64,000 bases of DNA, taken from Brevibacterium sp. HMSC07C04. GTDB lineage: Bacteria > Actinomycetota > Actinomycetes > Actinomycetales > Brevibacteriaceae. The notes beneath the pieces were generated by a model, which saw only the letters and a program-made list of their open reading frames with translations, made no database searches and was not told the DNA's origin. Position 1 is the stretch's first letter, and each line of letters opens with the position of its first letter. A program made the position numbers and the translations under genes. The stretch lies in assembly GCF_001815905.1 (NCBI RefSeq), contig NZ_KV823235.1, positions 64,215-128,214 of the forward strand, read 5' to 3'. Below are positions 16,914 to 26,179 of the stretch, piece by piece.

Positions 16914-18320
16914 GTGAGGAAGAACGGCAAGAACAAGCGCGAACTGCTGGCAACGGCAGCGCTGCCGGCGCGAGCTGCGCGCGACTTTGTCGACAGGGTT
17001 GCCGAACAGTCCCCCGCCAGGCTGGCAATGGGCGCGTTCGTCGTCGTCATCATATTCTTCACCGCGCTTCTGTGCTTGCCGGCAGCCCACCGGGACCCCT
17101 CGGACTTTTCGTTCGCCAACAGCCTGTTTGTTGCCACCTCGGCCGTGTGCGTTACGGGTCTGACCCCGGTGACCCTGCACGAATACTTTTCGAACTTCGG
17201 CCTGGTCATCATCGCCGCCGGCGTGCAGGTCGGCGGTATGGGCATTCTGACTATCGCTTCTATGCTGGGCATGCTCATCTCCAAGAAGCTCGGGGTGCGC
17301 CAGCGGCTCATCGCAGCTCAGGCGACGAACACGTTCAAACTCGGTCAGATGGGCACGCTACTGCGCACCGTCATCAGCACGGTGCTCATTGTCGAGACGA
17401 TCGTGTTCTTCGGACTGCTCATCGGCTTTCTTCGCCGCGGTGAACAGCTGGGCCAAGCGGCGGCCTCCGCAGCTTTCTATGCCATTTCGACCTACAACAA
17501 TGCGGGCTTTGCCATTCACGATTCGGGCATGATCGCCTTCTCCGACGACTACTGGATCGTCTCCACAGTGATGTTCTCCGCTTTTGTGGGCTCACTGGGC
17601 TTCCCGGTGGTGCTCATCATGGGAGTCCTGTGGAACCGCCCCCGCCAGTGGGATCTGCACACCAAGCTCACACTCACGACCTCGCTCATTCTGCTGGCCG
17701 TCGGCAGCGTTCTCATAGCAATCTTCGAGTGGGGCAACGAAAAGACGCTGGCGGGCACCGGCGTCGTCAACTACGCGTTCCAGTCTGTTTTCATGTCGCT
17801 GACCGCGCGGTCTTTGGGTATGAACACCGTCGACGTCGCATCCATGTCAGATGCCAGCCACTTGGCGCTCGACGTTCTCATGTTCATCGGCGGCGGCTCT
17901 TCGTCTACCGCCGGGGGCATCAAAGTCACCACCCTTGCGGTGCTCGTGCTGGCCGCCTGGGCGGAAGCGCGCGGCGCCCGGGACGCTGTTGCCTTCAAGC
18001 GGCGCATCGACCCGTCGGCTGTTCGCCTGGCGATCTCCGTGACGATTGCAGGGTTCATCATCGTGATCGGCGGAACCATGGCGATGCTGGCCATGACCCA
18101 CGAAGACCTCGATGACGCCCTCATGGACGTAATCTCTGCCTTCGGCACGTGCGGGCTGTCCTCCGGGTTCACTGAGAGGGCACCAGAACCGGCGCTGTAC
18201 ATTCTGAGCCTGCTCATGTTCCTGGGCCGACTGGGTACTATCTCCCTGGCGGCCGCACTGTCACAGCGCGACTCGCTGACTCATTTCCGCCACCCGGAAG
18301 AAAGGCCGATCATTGGCTAA
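16914..18320 (+). CDS. potassium uptake channel subunit TrkH/KtrB
   Basis: This 468-residue membrane protein of the Trk/Ktr/HKT family forms the ion path. The four selectivity-filter repeats are visible: SAVCVTGLTPV near residue 75, STYNNAGFA near 191, TARSLGMNTVD near 297 and ISAFGTCGLSSGF near 405. Each has the conserved filter Gly. Start is GTG without a ribosome binding site, consistent with leaderless translation. The gating subunit is encoded immediately downstream with an 8-base overlap. Size and motif wording suit the Ktr-type Na-linked importer; Trk versus Ktr is not settled. Confidence 0.92.
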   Translation: MRKNGKNKRELLATAALPARAARDFVDRVAEQSPARLAMGAFVVVIIFFTALLCLPAAHRDPSDFSFANSLFVATSAVCVTGLTPVTLHEYFSNFGLVIIAAGVQVGGMGILTIASMLGMLISKKLGVRQRLIAAQATNTFKLGQMGTLLRTVISTVLIVETIVFFGLLIGFLRRGEQLGQAAASAAFYAISTYNNAGFAIHDSGMIAFSDDYWIVSTVMFSAFVGSLGFPVVLIMGVLWNRPRQWDLHTKLTLTTSLILLAVGSVLIAIFEWGNEKTLAGTGVVNYAFQSVFMSLTARSLGMNTVDVASMSDASHLALDVLMFIGGGSSSTAGGIKVTTLAVLVLAAWAEARGARDAVAFKRRIDPSAVRLAISVTIAGFIIVIGGTMAMLAMTHEDLDDALMDVISAFGTCGLSSGFTERAPEPALYILSLLMFLGRLGTISLAAALSQRDSLTHFRHPEERPIIG

Positions 18321-18990
18321 GCGCAAACAGAAGACCGACAACTCGTCGGTGCTGGTGGTCGGTCTTGGCCGCTTCGGCGCGTCGACTGCCGAAAACCTGA
18401 TGAAGCTCGGCAGGCAGGTGCTGGCTGTCGAAAGAGACCCGGGCAAGGTAGCGGAATTCGCAGGCAAGCTCACCCACGTTGTCGAAGCCGATGCCACCAA
18501 CCTCGAGGCCCTGCGCCAGCTGGGAGCCGAAGACTTTTCAACCGCCGTGGTCGGCATCGGAACCTCGATCGAAGCGTCGGTGCTGACCACCGCTAACCTC
18601 GTCGACATTGGAATCGGGCAGGTGTGGGCGAAGGCCATCTCGAATTCTCACGGCAAGATTCTGCACCGGATCGGCGCCGAACACGTGCTCTACCCGGAAT
18701 CTGAGGCGGGAGCCCGCGTAGCCCACCTGGTGTCATCGCGCATGCTCGACTACATCGAGTTCGACGACGGGCACTTCGCGGTCGTCAAAATGCGCCCGCC
18801 GAAAGAAGTGCAGGGCTTCACGCTGGGCGAATCAAAGATCCGCGATGACTACGGCGTCACGGTCGTGGGCGTCAAATCGCCCGGCCGCGACTTCACCTAC
18901 GCCGAACCCAGTTCGCGCATCGGCGAACACGATGTGCTCATCGTCGCAGGCCACGTCGAGCTGCTGGGCCGTTTCGCCGGGCGGCCTTAG
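18313..18990 (+). CDS. potassium uptake regulatory subunit TrkA/KtrA (RCK)
   Basis: This 225-residue cytoplasmic protein begins with a Rossmann RCK-N domain (VLVVGLGRFGAS, residues about 13-24), which binds adenine nucleotides. An RCK-C domain follows from about residue 140 (FAVVKMRPP onward). It gates the TrkH/KtrB pore. Translation starts at TTG at 18313, with GGAAGAAAGG upstream, overlapping the end of trkH by 8 bases. Confidence 0.91.
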   Translation: MAKRKQKTDNSSVLVVGLGRFGASTAENLMKLGRQVLAVERDPGKVAEFAGKLTHVVEADATNLEALRQLGAEDFSTAVVGIGTSIEASVLTTANLVDIGIGQVWAKAISNSHGKILHRIGAEHVLYPESEAGARVAHLVSSRMLDYIEFDDGHFAVVKMRPPKEVQGFTLGESKIRDDYGVTVVGVKSPGRDFTYAEPSSRIGEHDVLIVAGHVELLGRFAGRP

Positions 18991-19045
18991 ACGGCTCTGC
19001 GACCGTCGGCAGCGAACCGGCCGGTGGGCCTGTGCAGCTTCCCAG

Positions 19046-19873
19046 TCAGCTGTTTTCGCGCTCCATTGCGGCGGCCTTGTCAGCTGCGGCCCGTGCTGCG
19101 CGGACGACGCTCTGTTCGAAGCCGTCGGCTTCAAAGGAGTCAACCGCGGCGGCAGTTGTGCCGCCGGGGTGGGCAACGGCCCGGCGCAGCTTCGCAGGAT
19201 CAGGGTCGGCTGCCAGCAGCAGACCCGCCCCTTCTGCAGTGGCGACGGCCATGCGGCGCGCTGTGTCTTCATCCAGGCCGAGTTCTTGACCTGCGGCAAT
19301 GAGCTTTTCTGCCAGCAGGAAGAAATAGGCCACCCCGGAACCTGAAATGCCGATCATGCCGCCGATTGCCGATTCGGGCACCGTGAACACCTCACCGGCA
19401 CCCGACAGGAGCCTCGTAAGAGCCGCAGTCTGCTCTTGCGACATCGTGTTGTCCGGTGACACCGCGATGACGCCCTTGCCGATCGCAGAAGGGGTGTTCG
19501 GCATAATCCGCGCAATGGGGTTGTTCGGGAAGGCTTCGGCCAGTGTGTCCAGCGAAACCCCCGCGGCCATGGACACAATGACGGCCTCCTTGGCGAGAGC
19601 TTCGGCAAAGCTCGCAGCCGTTTCGCGGATTGCCCACGGCTTGACTCCCAGGAAGACGAAGTCCGCCCCGGCGGCTGCATCGGCGTTGGAGCTCTCGCTG
19701 TCTTCGGTCGCGTTCGCCTCAATTCCGAGGTCTTGTGTGAGCCGATCGGCCGATGCGCGCGAATGTGTGGTTGCGCGGACGCTCTCAGCATTGAGCGCAT
19801 CTGTGCTCAACATTCCCTTCAGCAGGGAAGATCCCATGCTTCCCGCTCCGATGATGGAGACTGTCACAGCCAT
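19046..19873 (-). CDS. proC: pyrroline-5-carboxylate reductase
   Basis: This 275-residue NAD(P)H enzyme catalyses the last step of proline synthesis. The N-terminal Rossmann motif is IIGAGSMGSSL (8-18), followed by FLGVKPWA and MPNTPSAIGKG near residue 122. The C-terminal signature appears as HPGGTTAAAVDSFEADG. GGAGC lies before the ATG. It is convergent with the potassium genes and sits between bS22 and ppx, as in mycobacteria. Confidence 0.95.
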   Translation of the reverse strand: MAVTVSIIGAGSMGSSLLKGMLSTDALNAESVRATTHSRASADRLTQDLGIEANATEDSESSNADAAAGADFVFLGVKPWAIRETAASFAEALAKEAVIVSMAAGVSLDTLAEAFPNNPIARIMPNTPSAIGKGVIAVSPDNTMSQEQTAALTRLLSGAGEVFTVPESAIGGMIGISGSGVAYFFLLAEKLIAAGQELGLDEDTARRMAVATAEGAGLLLAADPDPAKLRRAVAHPGGTTAAAVDSFEADGFEQSVVRAARAAADKAAAMERENS

Positions 19874-19900
19874 TTCTGCTCCTTTTCTTCTGTCGCCGTC

Positions 19901-20812
19901 CTAGCAGCCAAGCCCCAGGTGCTGCCGGGTGAAGGCCAAAGATTCCGCCAGCATGTCCATGCGCGTGGACTTTTTGCGCGCAAAGCGCGTGTTGACTTCA
20001 ATGACCGCTTCGCCAGACCAGTTGACCTTAGCCAAGTACTGCAGGCACTCTTTGACCGGCATTTTTCCGCGCCCGGGCACCAGGTGTTCGTCCATGAGGG
20101 AGCCCGCGCCGTCGGTCACGTGGAGCACGCGCACGCGATCGTGGATCTGCTGCAGGGTCTCCAGGGCGTTCATTCCCGCCGTCGATGCGTGTGAGAAGTC
20201 AAACGTCATATTGTCGTAGTCTTCGTCCAGCGGGTTCCAGTCCGGATAGTAGATCTGCAGTTCGCGCACACCGGCTCGCCACGGGTACATGTTCTCCACC
20301 GCCAGGCGCACACCGGTTTCATGTGACAGTCGGCGCACTCCGTCGACGAAGCCGCGCGCATAGTCTCCCTGCCAGCGAAACGGCGGGTGCAGAACAACGG
20401 TTTCGGCCCCAACGTCGAGCGCGAGCTTCGCGGTCAGGCGCAGCTTTTCCCAGTTGTCTTTGTGCATCACCCGCGGCAGCAGCAGAAGCGTCGGAGCGTG
20501 CAGCGACAGCACCGGCAGGCCCGTGCGCTGAGCGTATTCGAGGATGTGCGAGGCACTCTGCGTACCCGGATTGTCGGTGATCATGATCTCGACACCGTCG
20601 TAGCCCAGTGCAGCCGCCGTTTCGAAGGTGTTCTCCACTGTCATGGGGTACACCGAGGATGACGAAAGTCCCACGCGGATCCGTCCGTCAGAGGTGTGCA
20701 CTGCGCCGTACTCGTACACGGGATTGTTCTCAAAATAGGCGCGGTGGCGCAGGGAATCTGCGCGAGCGCGGTTCTTCTTCGTGAACGCCTTACGAGGTGT
20801 TTTGTCTGTCAC
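19901..20812 (-). CDS. TIM-barrel protein, AP endonuclease 2 / sugar phosphate isomerase family
   Basis: This 303-residue protein of the xylose isomerase-like TIM-barrel superfamily has metal-binding segments VVLHPPFRW, LAVENMYPW, FDFSHASTAG and VLHVTDGAG, in the usual order. The homologous position in M. tuberculosis (Rv0498, between ppx and proC) is a conserved protein of unknown substrate. The reaction cannot be stated from sequence. Start is GTG at 20812, six bases after TAAACT, with no ribosome binding site. Confidence 0.85.
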   Translation of the reverse strand: MTDKTPRKAFTKKNRARADSLRHRAYFENNPVYEYGAVHTSDGRIRVGLSSSSVYPMTVENTFETAAALGYDGVEIMITDNPGTQSASHILEYAQRTGLPVLSLHAPTLLLLPRVMHKDNWEKLRLTAKLALDVGAETVVLHPPFRWQGDYARGFVDGVRRLSHETGVRLAVENMYPWRAGVRELQIYYPDWNPLDEDYDNMTFDFSHASTAGMNALETLQQIHDRVRVLHVTDGAGSLMDEHLVPGRGKMPVKECLQYLAKVNWSGEAVIEVNTRFARKKSTRMDMLAESLAFTRQHLGLGC

Positions 20813-20818
20813 GCTTTC

Positions 20819-20824
20819 AGTTTA
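20819..20824 (-). promoter_or_regulatory. -10 box, leaderless, of the TIM-barrel gene
   Basis: TAAACT on the minus strand is followed by GAAAGC and then the GTG start. Confidence 0.45.
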
Positions 20825-20857
20825 GGCGCACCCGGCTGACCCGGTCAGACCACTCCG

Positions 20858-21868
20858 TTAGACATCGGCACCGTGCTTGCCGTTGGTAGTCGTGGGGGTT
20901 TCGTCGCCGTCGAGCGTTTGGCGCACAGAGACGGGCTCTGCGGTGTCCAGCAGGTCCAGTTGGCGCATGATGATGCCTTCGCGCAGCGCCCAAGGCGAAA
21001 TCGCCATCTTCTCGACTCCGAAGATGGTGAAAGCCGCATCCGCAACAATCGCGCCGGCAAGCACCTGGCCGCCGCGGTTCTCGGACACTCCTGGCAGGTC
21101 GGCCCGCTGGGCGGGTGTGCGCGATGCAAGTTCCTCGATTATCCGGGGCATGTCTTTTGCGTGCAGGTAGCGCGGAACGTAGATGCCGTGGCTCGACGGT
21201 GCCGCTCCGGCAATGCGGGCCAGGGAGCGGAAGGTCTTGGATGAGCCGACTATCTGGTCGGGTTTGCCCACTCGGTTGATCTGGCCGGCGACCTTGCCGA
21301 TTGTGTGGCGGGCGTGCCTGCGCAGCTGCGCGATTTCGTCGGGGTTGGGAAGTTCGTGGTTCAGGTAGTGGTTGAGCATACGGCCTGCACCCAGCGGCAC
21401 CGAGACTGCCGCATCGGGGTATTCGTCAGTTCCGGCGGCCAGTTCGAACGATCCTCCGCCGATGTCCATCATCAGGATCTTGCCAGCTGACCATCCGAAC
21501 CAGCGGCGGACCGCCAGGAAGGTGATGCGCGCTTCGTCCTGCCCGGACATGACGTTGAGGATCAGGCCGGTCTGTTCGTGAATCTTGTCGATGAGCTTCT
21601 GCCCGTTGGGGGCTTCGCGCAGGGCCGATGTGGCAAAGGCCAGAATCCGCTCCGCGCCCTGTTCTTCTGCTTCGACAATGGCTTCGCGGCAGAAGTGCAG
21701 CAGCCTGTTGGCCCCGTATTTCGACAGCGAACCGTCGTCTTTGAGATGTTCGGCCAGCCGCAGAACTTCCTTGTGGGATGAGGCCGGAAGCGGCGGGGCA
21801 CCTTCGTGGGCGTCGACCACCAGCAGGTGAATGCTGTTGGATCCGATGTCGAGAACGGCTAAGCGCAT
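20858..21868 (-). CDS. ppx: Ppx/GppA-family exopolyphosphatase
   Basis: This 336-residue member of the actin-like ASKHA fold begins MRLAVLDIGSNSIHLLV, the phosphate-1 loop of Ppx/GppA. Later motifs are FATSALREAPNG and MDIGGGSFELA. The short, single-domain length matches mycobacterial Ppx1 (Rv0496), an exopolyphosphatase; GppA activity on (p)ppGpp cannot be excluded. ATG at 21868 is chosen because TAAGAT lies seven bases before it. An in-frame ATG nine bases upstream overlaps that box. Confidence 0.9.
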   Translation of the reverse strand: MRLAVLDIGSNSIHLLVVDAHEGAPPLPASSHKEVLRLAEHLKDDGSLSKYGANRLLHFCREAIVEAEEQGAERILAFATSALREAPNGQKLIDKIHEQTGLILNVMSGQDEARITFLAVRRWFGWSAGKILMMDIGGGSFELAAGTDEYPDAAVSVPLGAGRMLNHYLNHELPNPDEIAQLRRHARHTIGKVAGQINRVGKPDQIVGSSKTFRSLARIAGAAPSSHGIYVPRYLHAKDMPRIIEELASRTPAQRADLPGVSENRGGQVLAGAIVADAAFTIFGVEKMAISPWALREGIIMRQLDLLDTAEPVSVRQTLDGDETPTTTNGKHGADV

Positions 21869-21875
21869 GGTCTGC

Positions 21876-21881
21876 ATCTTA
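21876..21881 (-). promoter_or_regulatory. -10 box, leaderless, of ppx
   Basis: TAAGAT on the minus strand is seven bases from the ATG at 21868. Confidence 0.45.
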
Positions 21882-21892
21882 CCGCGCGGTCC

Positions 21893-21898
21893 TATTAT
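21893..21898 (+). promoter_or_regulatory. -10 box of the small membrane protein gene at 21906
   Basis: TATTAT is seven bases before the ATG. The GGAGG between them is only one base from the ATG, too close for normal ribosome binding. Confidence 0.45.
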
Positions 21899-21905
21899 CG
21901 GAGGT

Positions 21906-22109
21906 ATGCAGAACACCCGAGCCCCGTGGATTGCGGCGACTTTCATTATGACCGTTGCTGCGGTTGTGTTCTCCCGCCTGCCTCAGCTGCATGATCTGCG
22001 GCTGTATTCTCTGATTGCCGCGCTGGCGTTCTTCTTGGCCGGGCTCGTCATGGCCGGCCGCTCGCTGCGCGAGGCCTGGGCCCGCAGACGCAGCCAGCGG
22101 CGGCGCTGA
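21906..22109 (+). CDS. small two-helix membrane protein, unknown function
   Basis: This 67-residue protein has two hydrophobic helices (about residues 8-23 and 31-49) and a strongly basic tail, RRRSQRRR. It matches no family I recognise. Support comes from the fitting -10 box, the membrane-like composition with a positive-inside tail, and the otherwise empty gap divergent to ppx. It ends 13 bases before the convergent deacetylase stop. The evidence is moderate. Confidence 0.5.
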   Translation: MQNTRAPWIAATFIMTVAAVVFSRLPQLHDLRLYSLIAALAFFLAGLVMAGRSLREAWARRRSQRRR

Positions 22110-22122
22110 CGCAAGCTTCAGA

Positions 22123-23028
22123 TCACCACATGGGCGGACGCTGCTCGCCGTCGTACGGGAAGCGGTCACGGAAGTCTGCGGCTATTGTCTGCATGTCGAC
22201 AAAGCGCACGCCCTCGTGACCGCCGATGTAGTCGATCAGCCGTTCGAGCATGAGCAGCACCTGCGGGCGACCGGCGACGTCCGGGTGGAGCGTGATCGGG
22301 AAGATGGCGTAGTCCAGTTCGCGGTAGATCCAGTCGAACTGGTCTTTCCACAGCTCTTCGATCGACCTGGGGTTGACGAAGCCGTGGGAATTGGGGCTGC
22401 CCTTGATGAACATCATGGGCGGGAGGTCGTCAACGTACCAGTTGGCCGGAATCTCTACGAGGTCTACCGACTTGCCGTATTCCAAGGGCACCATCCATTC
22501 GGATGCCTGCTTGGAGTAGTCGATCTTCGTCCACTTCTCACCCGTCCGCGCGTAATAGGGAACGAAGTCGCCGTGGCTCTGTGAGTGGTCGTAGTCGAGG
22601 CCGAACTCCAGCAGCAGCTCAGCTGTGCGCTCTGACATTTCCCACCAGGGAGCAACATAGCCCTTCGGCTGTTGTCCGGCGAGCTTGGCCAGAACCTCCA
22701 GGGAGCGCTCCATGACGTCGCGTTCCTGCTGAGCGGTCATGTCCACGGGGTTTTCGTGACTGTAGCCGTGCGCACCGATTTCGTGTCCGGCGTCGACGAT
22801 CATTTTGACCTGTTCGGGGAAGGTCTCGGCGGAATGGCCGGGCACAAACCAGGTTGCGGGCAGTTCTCGCCGAGTGAGCATCTTTAGCAGGCGGGGAACC
22901 CCGATTTCACCGGCGTAGATGCCACGCTGAATGTCGTTCGGCGAATCCTGCCCACCGTAGGATCCAAGCCAACCGGATACAGCGTCGATGTCGATGCCGA
23001 AGCTGACCAGAATATCTTTCTTCGCCAT
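22123..23028 (-). CDS. polysaccharide deacetylase (carbohydrate esterase 4 fold), HpPgdA/PuuE-like
   Basis: This 301-residue NodB-fold metal hydrolase starts [20 protein letters not shown] with GGGAGG upstream. Motif 1 is FGIDID; motif 2 is the metal His pair in AHGYSHENP; later conserved blocks are YVAPWWEMS and [12 protein letters not shown]. There is no signal peptide, and the subgroup with SFGIDIDA and HPDVAGRP resembles cytoplasmic HpPgdA/PuuE-like enzymes, so a small-molecule amide or polyol substrate is as likely as cell-wall glycan. Confidence 0.83.
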   Translation of the reverse strand: MAKKDILVSFGIDIDAVSGWLGSYGGQDSPNDIQRGIYAGEIGVPRLLKMLTRRELPATWFVPGHSAETFPEQVKMIVDAGHEIGAHGYSHENPVDMTAQQERDVMERSLEVLAKLAGQQPKGYVAPWWEMSERTAELLLEFGLDYDHSQSHGDFVPYYARTGEKWTKIDYSKQASEWMVPLEYGKSVDLVEIPANWYVDDLPPMMFIKGSPNSHGFVNPRSIEELWKDQFDWIYRELDYAIFPITLHPDVAGRPQVLLMLERLIDYIGGHEGVRFVDMQTIAADFRDRFPYDGEQRPPMW

Positions 23029-23170
23029 GGGGCCTCCCTTCGCCCACCGGCAGAACCGCTGGTGAGCTAGTTCTGTCTGACGGGCGGCTGCCCGCCAGCG
23101 TCCGACTCCTGAGAGCCGGTTCACTTCAAGTATGACACCGGCGCAGCCCTGGGCGGGAGAGTCTGTCGGC

Positions 23171-23962
23171 TCAGTCGGGGAAGTCTGTTCGGCTTATGCT
23201 GAAATCGGGGCGGCGACGCTCGAAGAACGCTTCCTGTCCCCTGCTGATTTCCTTCGCATAACTTTCAGCCAGCCAGCCACCCTCGGCAGCCGTGAGGTGA
23301 TCACCGCGCAGAATCCGCTTGGCCGCGGTCTGCGACAGAGCCGAACGGCCCGCAATCGTCTTCGCCTTCTCAACTGCCGTGGCCAGTGGGTCTTCGGAGA
23401 CTTCGTGGAAGAAGCCCAGGTTGTTCATCCGGTCGAAGTCGACGATGTCTGCCGTCAGCAGAATGTAGCGGGCAAAGGACTCCCCCAGAACAGCTGCGAG
23501 CCTGCGCGTGGGTCCAGGCGGGTAGACGAGTCCCAGGCGGCCGGCCGTCACACCGTAGATCGAGCCGGGTTTGGCGATCCGCACATCGCACGCGGCTGCG
23601 ATTTCTGTGCCGCCGCCCACGCAGTTGCCCTCAATCGCTGCAATCGTCGGAATGTCGACGTTCTCAACAGCGGCTTCCGCATTCGCGTTGGTGTTCCAGA
23701 ACTCCTGCAGCGGCACGTTGAGGTCGTTGATGTCAGAACCGGCCGAGAAATGGCCGCCGGCGCCGGTGATGATGAGCACTGACACCTTTGGGTCGGCGTC
23801 GATGGCCGAGACGATTCCCGGCAGCGCCAACCACATTTCACGCGACAGGGCGTTGCGCTTTTCCGGCCGGGAGATGGTCAGTGTGGCAATGCCGTCTTCA
23901 ACGCCGTATTCAAAGCCCTCAACCAGGGGGATATCTGCGGGGGTGGGCTGCTGATCTGTCAT
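23171..23962 (-). CDS. enoyl-CoA hydratase/isomerase family protein
   Basis: This 263-residue crotonase-fold protein has the CoA-binding segment RPEKRNALS near residue 34, the first oxyanion-hole region [11 protein letters not shown] near 71 and the second region [16 protein letters not shown] near 108. The usual catalytic Glu pair is not evident at the canonical spots, so hydratase, isomerase or another crotonase activity is possible. AGAGGAGAG lies before the ATG. It follows prpC after a 100-base gap with a strong hairpin, so it may belong to a short-chain acyl-CoA operon. Confidence 0.85.
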   Translation of the reverse strand: MTDQQPTPADIPLVEGFEYGVEDGIATLTISRPEKRNALSREMWLALPGIVSAIDADPKVSVLIITGAGGHFSAGSDINDLNVPLQEFWNTNANAEAAVENVDIPTIAAIEGNCVGGGTEIAAACDVRIAKPGSIYGVTAGRLGLVYPPGPTRRLAAVLGESFARYILLTADIVDFDRMNNLGFFHEVSEDPLATAVEKAKTIAGRSALSQTAAKRILRGDHLTAAEGGWLAESYAKEISRGQEAFFERRRPDFSISRTDFPD

Positions 23963-24015
23963 TTCTCTCCTCTGTTTGGCCGGTTCTGTGTGTGCGAAAG
24001 ATGCCAATACGCACA

Positions 24016-24050
24016 CGAGGCGGAGCCCAGAAAAGCCGGACTCCGCCTCG
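24016..24050 (-). terminator. hairpin after prpC (terminator or attenuator)
   Basis: A 13-bp stem (CGAGGCGGAG core, one G-U pair) with a nine-base loop lies 16 bases past the prpC stop. No T run follows, so it may only partly stop transcription or may stabilise the prp transcript. Confidence 0.5.
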
Positions 24051-24065
24051 GTTGTGCTGCTTATG

Positions 24066-25187
24066 TCAGCGGTCGGTGGGAACCTCGCGCTGGTCGTAGC
24101 CGGAGTAGGCCGACAGCGGGCGGATCAGAGCGTTGTTGGCGGTCTGCTCCATGATGTGTGCCGTCCAGCCGGTGATGCGGGCCATGACGAAGATGGGCGT
24201 GAACTGTTCGGTGTCGAAGCCCATCAGGTGGTAGGCCGGGCCCGACGGGTAGTCGAGGTTCGGGTAGATGCCCTTGCGGGACACGAACTCTTCTTCGAAG
24301 GTGTTGTAGAGGTCGAGCAGTTCGTCAGCGCCCTTGACTTTGACCATGTCTTCAAACGCTGCGCGCATGGTGGGAACGCGCGAATCGCCGTTCTTGTACA
24401 CGCGGTGGCCGAAGCCCATGATCTTCTGCTTGTTGGCAAGCGCGTTGTCAATGTATTCGGAGGCTTTGTCGGCCGTGCCGACTTCGGCCAGGGTCGCCAT
24501 GACAGCTTCGTTTGCACCGCCGTGCAGAGCGCCCTTCAGTGCTCCGATGGCACCGGCGACCGAGGAGTGCATGTCCGAGGTCGTCGAGGTGATGACGCGG
24601 GCGGTGAAGGTCGAAGCGTTGAAGGAGTGCTCGGCGTAGAGGATGAGCGAAATGTCGAAGCAGCGAACGACTTCCTTCGCCGGAACTTCGCCGAAGACCA
24701 TGTGGAAGAAGTTCTCCGCGTAGGTCAGGTCTTCCTTCGGGGCGATCGGGTCGAGCCCGTGGCGGCGGCGGTGGTCAATGGCCACGACGGTCGGCAGCTG
24801 GGCGTAGAGGCGTTCGGCCTTCGCGCGGTCGGCTTCTGGGCTGTTGTCTTCCGCCTGGGGGTCGACAGCACCGAGGTAGGCCACCGCGGTCTGCACCACG
24901 TGCATGGGGTGGGTGTCCTTCGGCAGACCCAGGATGAGGTCGACCAGCTTGGGGTCGATGTCGCGCTGGCTGCGTTCGCGCTCGGTGAACTCAGCGAGCT
25001 GTTCGGCAGTCGGCAGTTCGCCGTTCCAGATGAGGTAGGCGACTTCCTCAAAGCTGCAGTTGGCGGCCAGTTCCTGCACCGGGTAGCCGCGGTAGGTCAG
25101 CGAGTTGGTTTCCTGAACGACCTTCGAGATTTCGGTGGTGTCGACGACAACACCGGCCAGGCCCTTCTTGATTTCCTGTTCGGTCAC
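24066..25187 (-). CDS. prpC: 2-methylcitrate synthase
   Basis: This 373-residue citrate synthase-family enzyme condenses propionyl-CoA with oxaloacetate. Catalytic regions include the His in LHGGANEAVM near residue 230, the His in GFGHRVYKNGDSR near 272, and the Asp-containing C-terminal part. Its length and its place after prpD and prpB make methylcitrate synthase rather than citrate synthase the right call. Start is GTG at 25187, overlapping the prpB stop by four bases (GTGA), with GGAGGG upstream. Confidence 0.93.
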   Translation of the reverse strand: MTEQEIKKGLAGVVVDTTEISKVVQETNSLTYRGYPVQELAANCSFEEVAYLIWNGELPTAEQLAEFTERERSQRDIDPKLVDLILGLPKDTHPMHVVQTAVAYLGAVDPQAEDNSPEADRAKAERLYAQLPTVVAIDHRRRHGLDPIAPKEDLTYAENFFHMVFGEVPAKEVVRCFDISLILYAEHSFNASTFTARVITSTTSDMHSSVAGAIGALKGALHGGANEAVMATLAEVGTADKASEYIDNALANKQKIMGFGHRVYKNGDSRVPTMRAAFEDMVKVKGADELLDLYNTFEEEFVSRKGIYPNLDYPSGPAYHLMGFDTEQFTPIFVMARITGWTAHIMEQTANNALIRPLSAYSGYDQREVPTDR

Positions 25188-26089
25188 TGGTGACCCTCCT
25201 GTGAGAAGTTGAAGACGTGGGCGTCGAACTCGTTGTACGCCGAGTAGTCGATCGTTTCATAGAGGTCAGCACGGGTCTGCATTGTGCTGACGAGGCTTTC
25301 CTGCGTGCCTTCGGTGCGGATGACCTGCAGGCCGCGCTTGATGGCGCCCATTGCCAGGCGCAGTGTTGTGACGGGGTAGATGACGAGCTTGACGCCTGCC
25401 GATTCGAGCTGCTGCGTGGTGAACAGTTCGCTCTTGCCGAACTCGGTCATATTGGCAAGGATCGGGGCGTCGACGGCCTTGGCGAACTGTTCGAATTCAC
25501 CGAGGTCGCGCATTGCCTCGGGGAAGATGAGGTCTGCACCGGCGTCGATGTACGCCTTGGCGCGGTCGATTGCGGCGTCCAGGCCCTCACCGGCGCGGGC
25601 GTCGGTGCGGGCGCACAGGACGAAGTTTTCGTCGCGGCGACCGCGCACGGCAGCCGAGATGCGCTTGACCATTTCTTCTGTGCTGACGATCTCTTTGCCG
25701 TCCAGGTGGCCGCAGCGCTTGGGGTTGACTTGGTCTTCCAGGTGCATGCCGGCGATTCCGGCGTCTTCCATTTCCTGCACCGTGCGGGCGACGTTCATCG
25801 CCTCGCCCCAGCCGGTGTCGGCGTCGATGAATGTGGGCAGGTTCGTCACGCGCGAGATTGCGCGGCCGTGTTCTGCGACTTCCGTCAGCGTTGTCAGACC
25901 GATGTCGGGCAGGCCTTGGTCAGCGGAGAAAGCACCGCCGGAGATGTAGACGCCTTCGAAGCCCTCCTGCTCGATGATCTGAGCGTTGATCGGGTTGATG
26001 GCTCCGGGGAACTGAACGATTTTGTCCCCGGCCAGCAGCCGACGGAACTCTTCGCGGCGTTTGTGCGCCGGGGTGGTTGCTCCAAGCAT
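25184..26089 (-). CDS. prpB: methylisocitrate lyase
   Basis: This 301-residue TIM-barrel lyase of the isocitrate lyase/PEP mutase family splits 2-methylisocitrate into pyruvate and succinate. The catalytic loop carries PKRCGHLDGK near residues 123-132, DADTGWGE binds Mg and product, and CARTDAR follows. All signature residues of PrpB are present. It overlaps prpC by four bases. Confidence 0.95.
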   Translation of the reverse strand: MLGATTPAHKRREEFRRLLAGDKIVQFPGAINPINAQIIEQEGFEGVYISGGAFSADQGLPDIGLTTLTEVAEHGRAISRVTNLPTFIDADTGWGEAMNVARTVQEMEDAGIAGMHLEDQVNPKRCGHLDGKEIVSTEEMVKRISAAVRGRRDENFVLCARTDARAGEGLDAAIDRAKAYIDAGADLIFPEAMRDLGEFEQFAKAVDAPILANMTEFGKSELFTTQQLESAGVKLVIYPVTTLRLAMGAIKRGLQVIRTEGTQESLVSTMQTRADLYETIDYSAYNEFDAHVFNFSQEGHQ

Positions 26090-26123
26090 GTGTTTCCCTT
26101 CTGATGGATTCCAGCTAGCGGGT

Positions 26124-26161
26124 GCGAGCCTGCCGCGCCCGTGTGGACGCGGCAGGCTCGC
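26124..26161. other. 14-bp perfect hairpin between prpD and prpB
   Basis: GCGAGCCTGCCGCG pairs perfectly with CGCGGCAGGCTCGC across a ten-base loop. There is no T run. Its place in the only long gap of the prp operon suggests an mRNA-processing, stabilising or attenuating element. Confidence 0.65.
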
Positions 26162-26179
26162 GTCATCTGCGATCAGAGA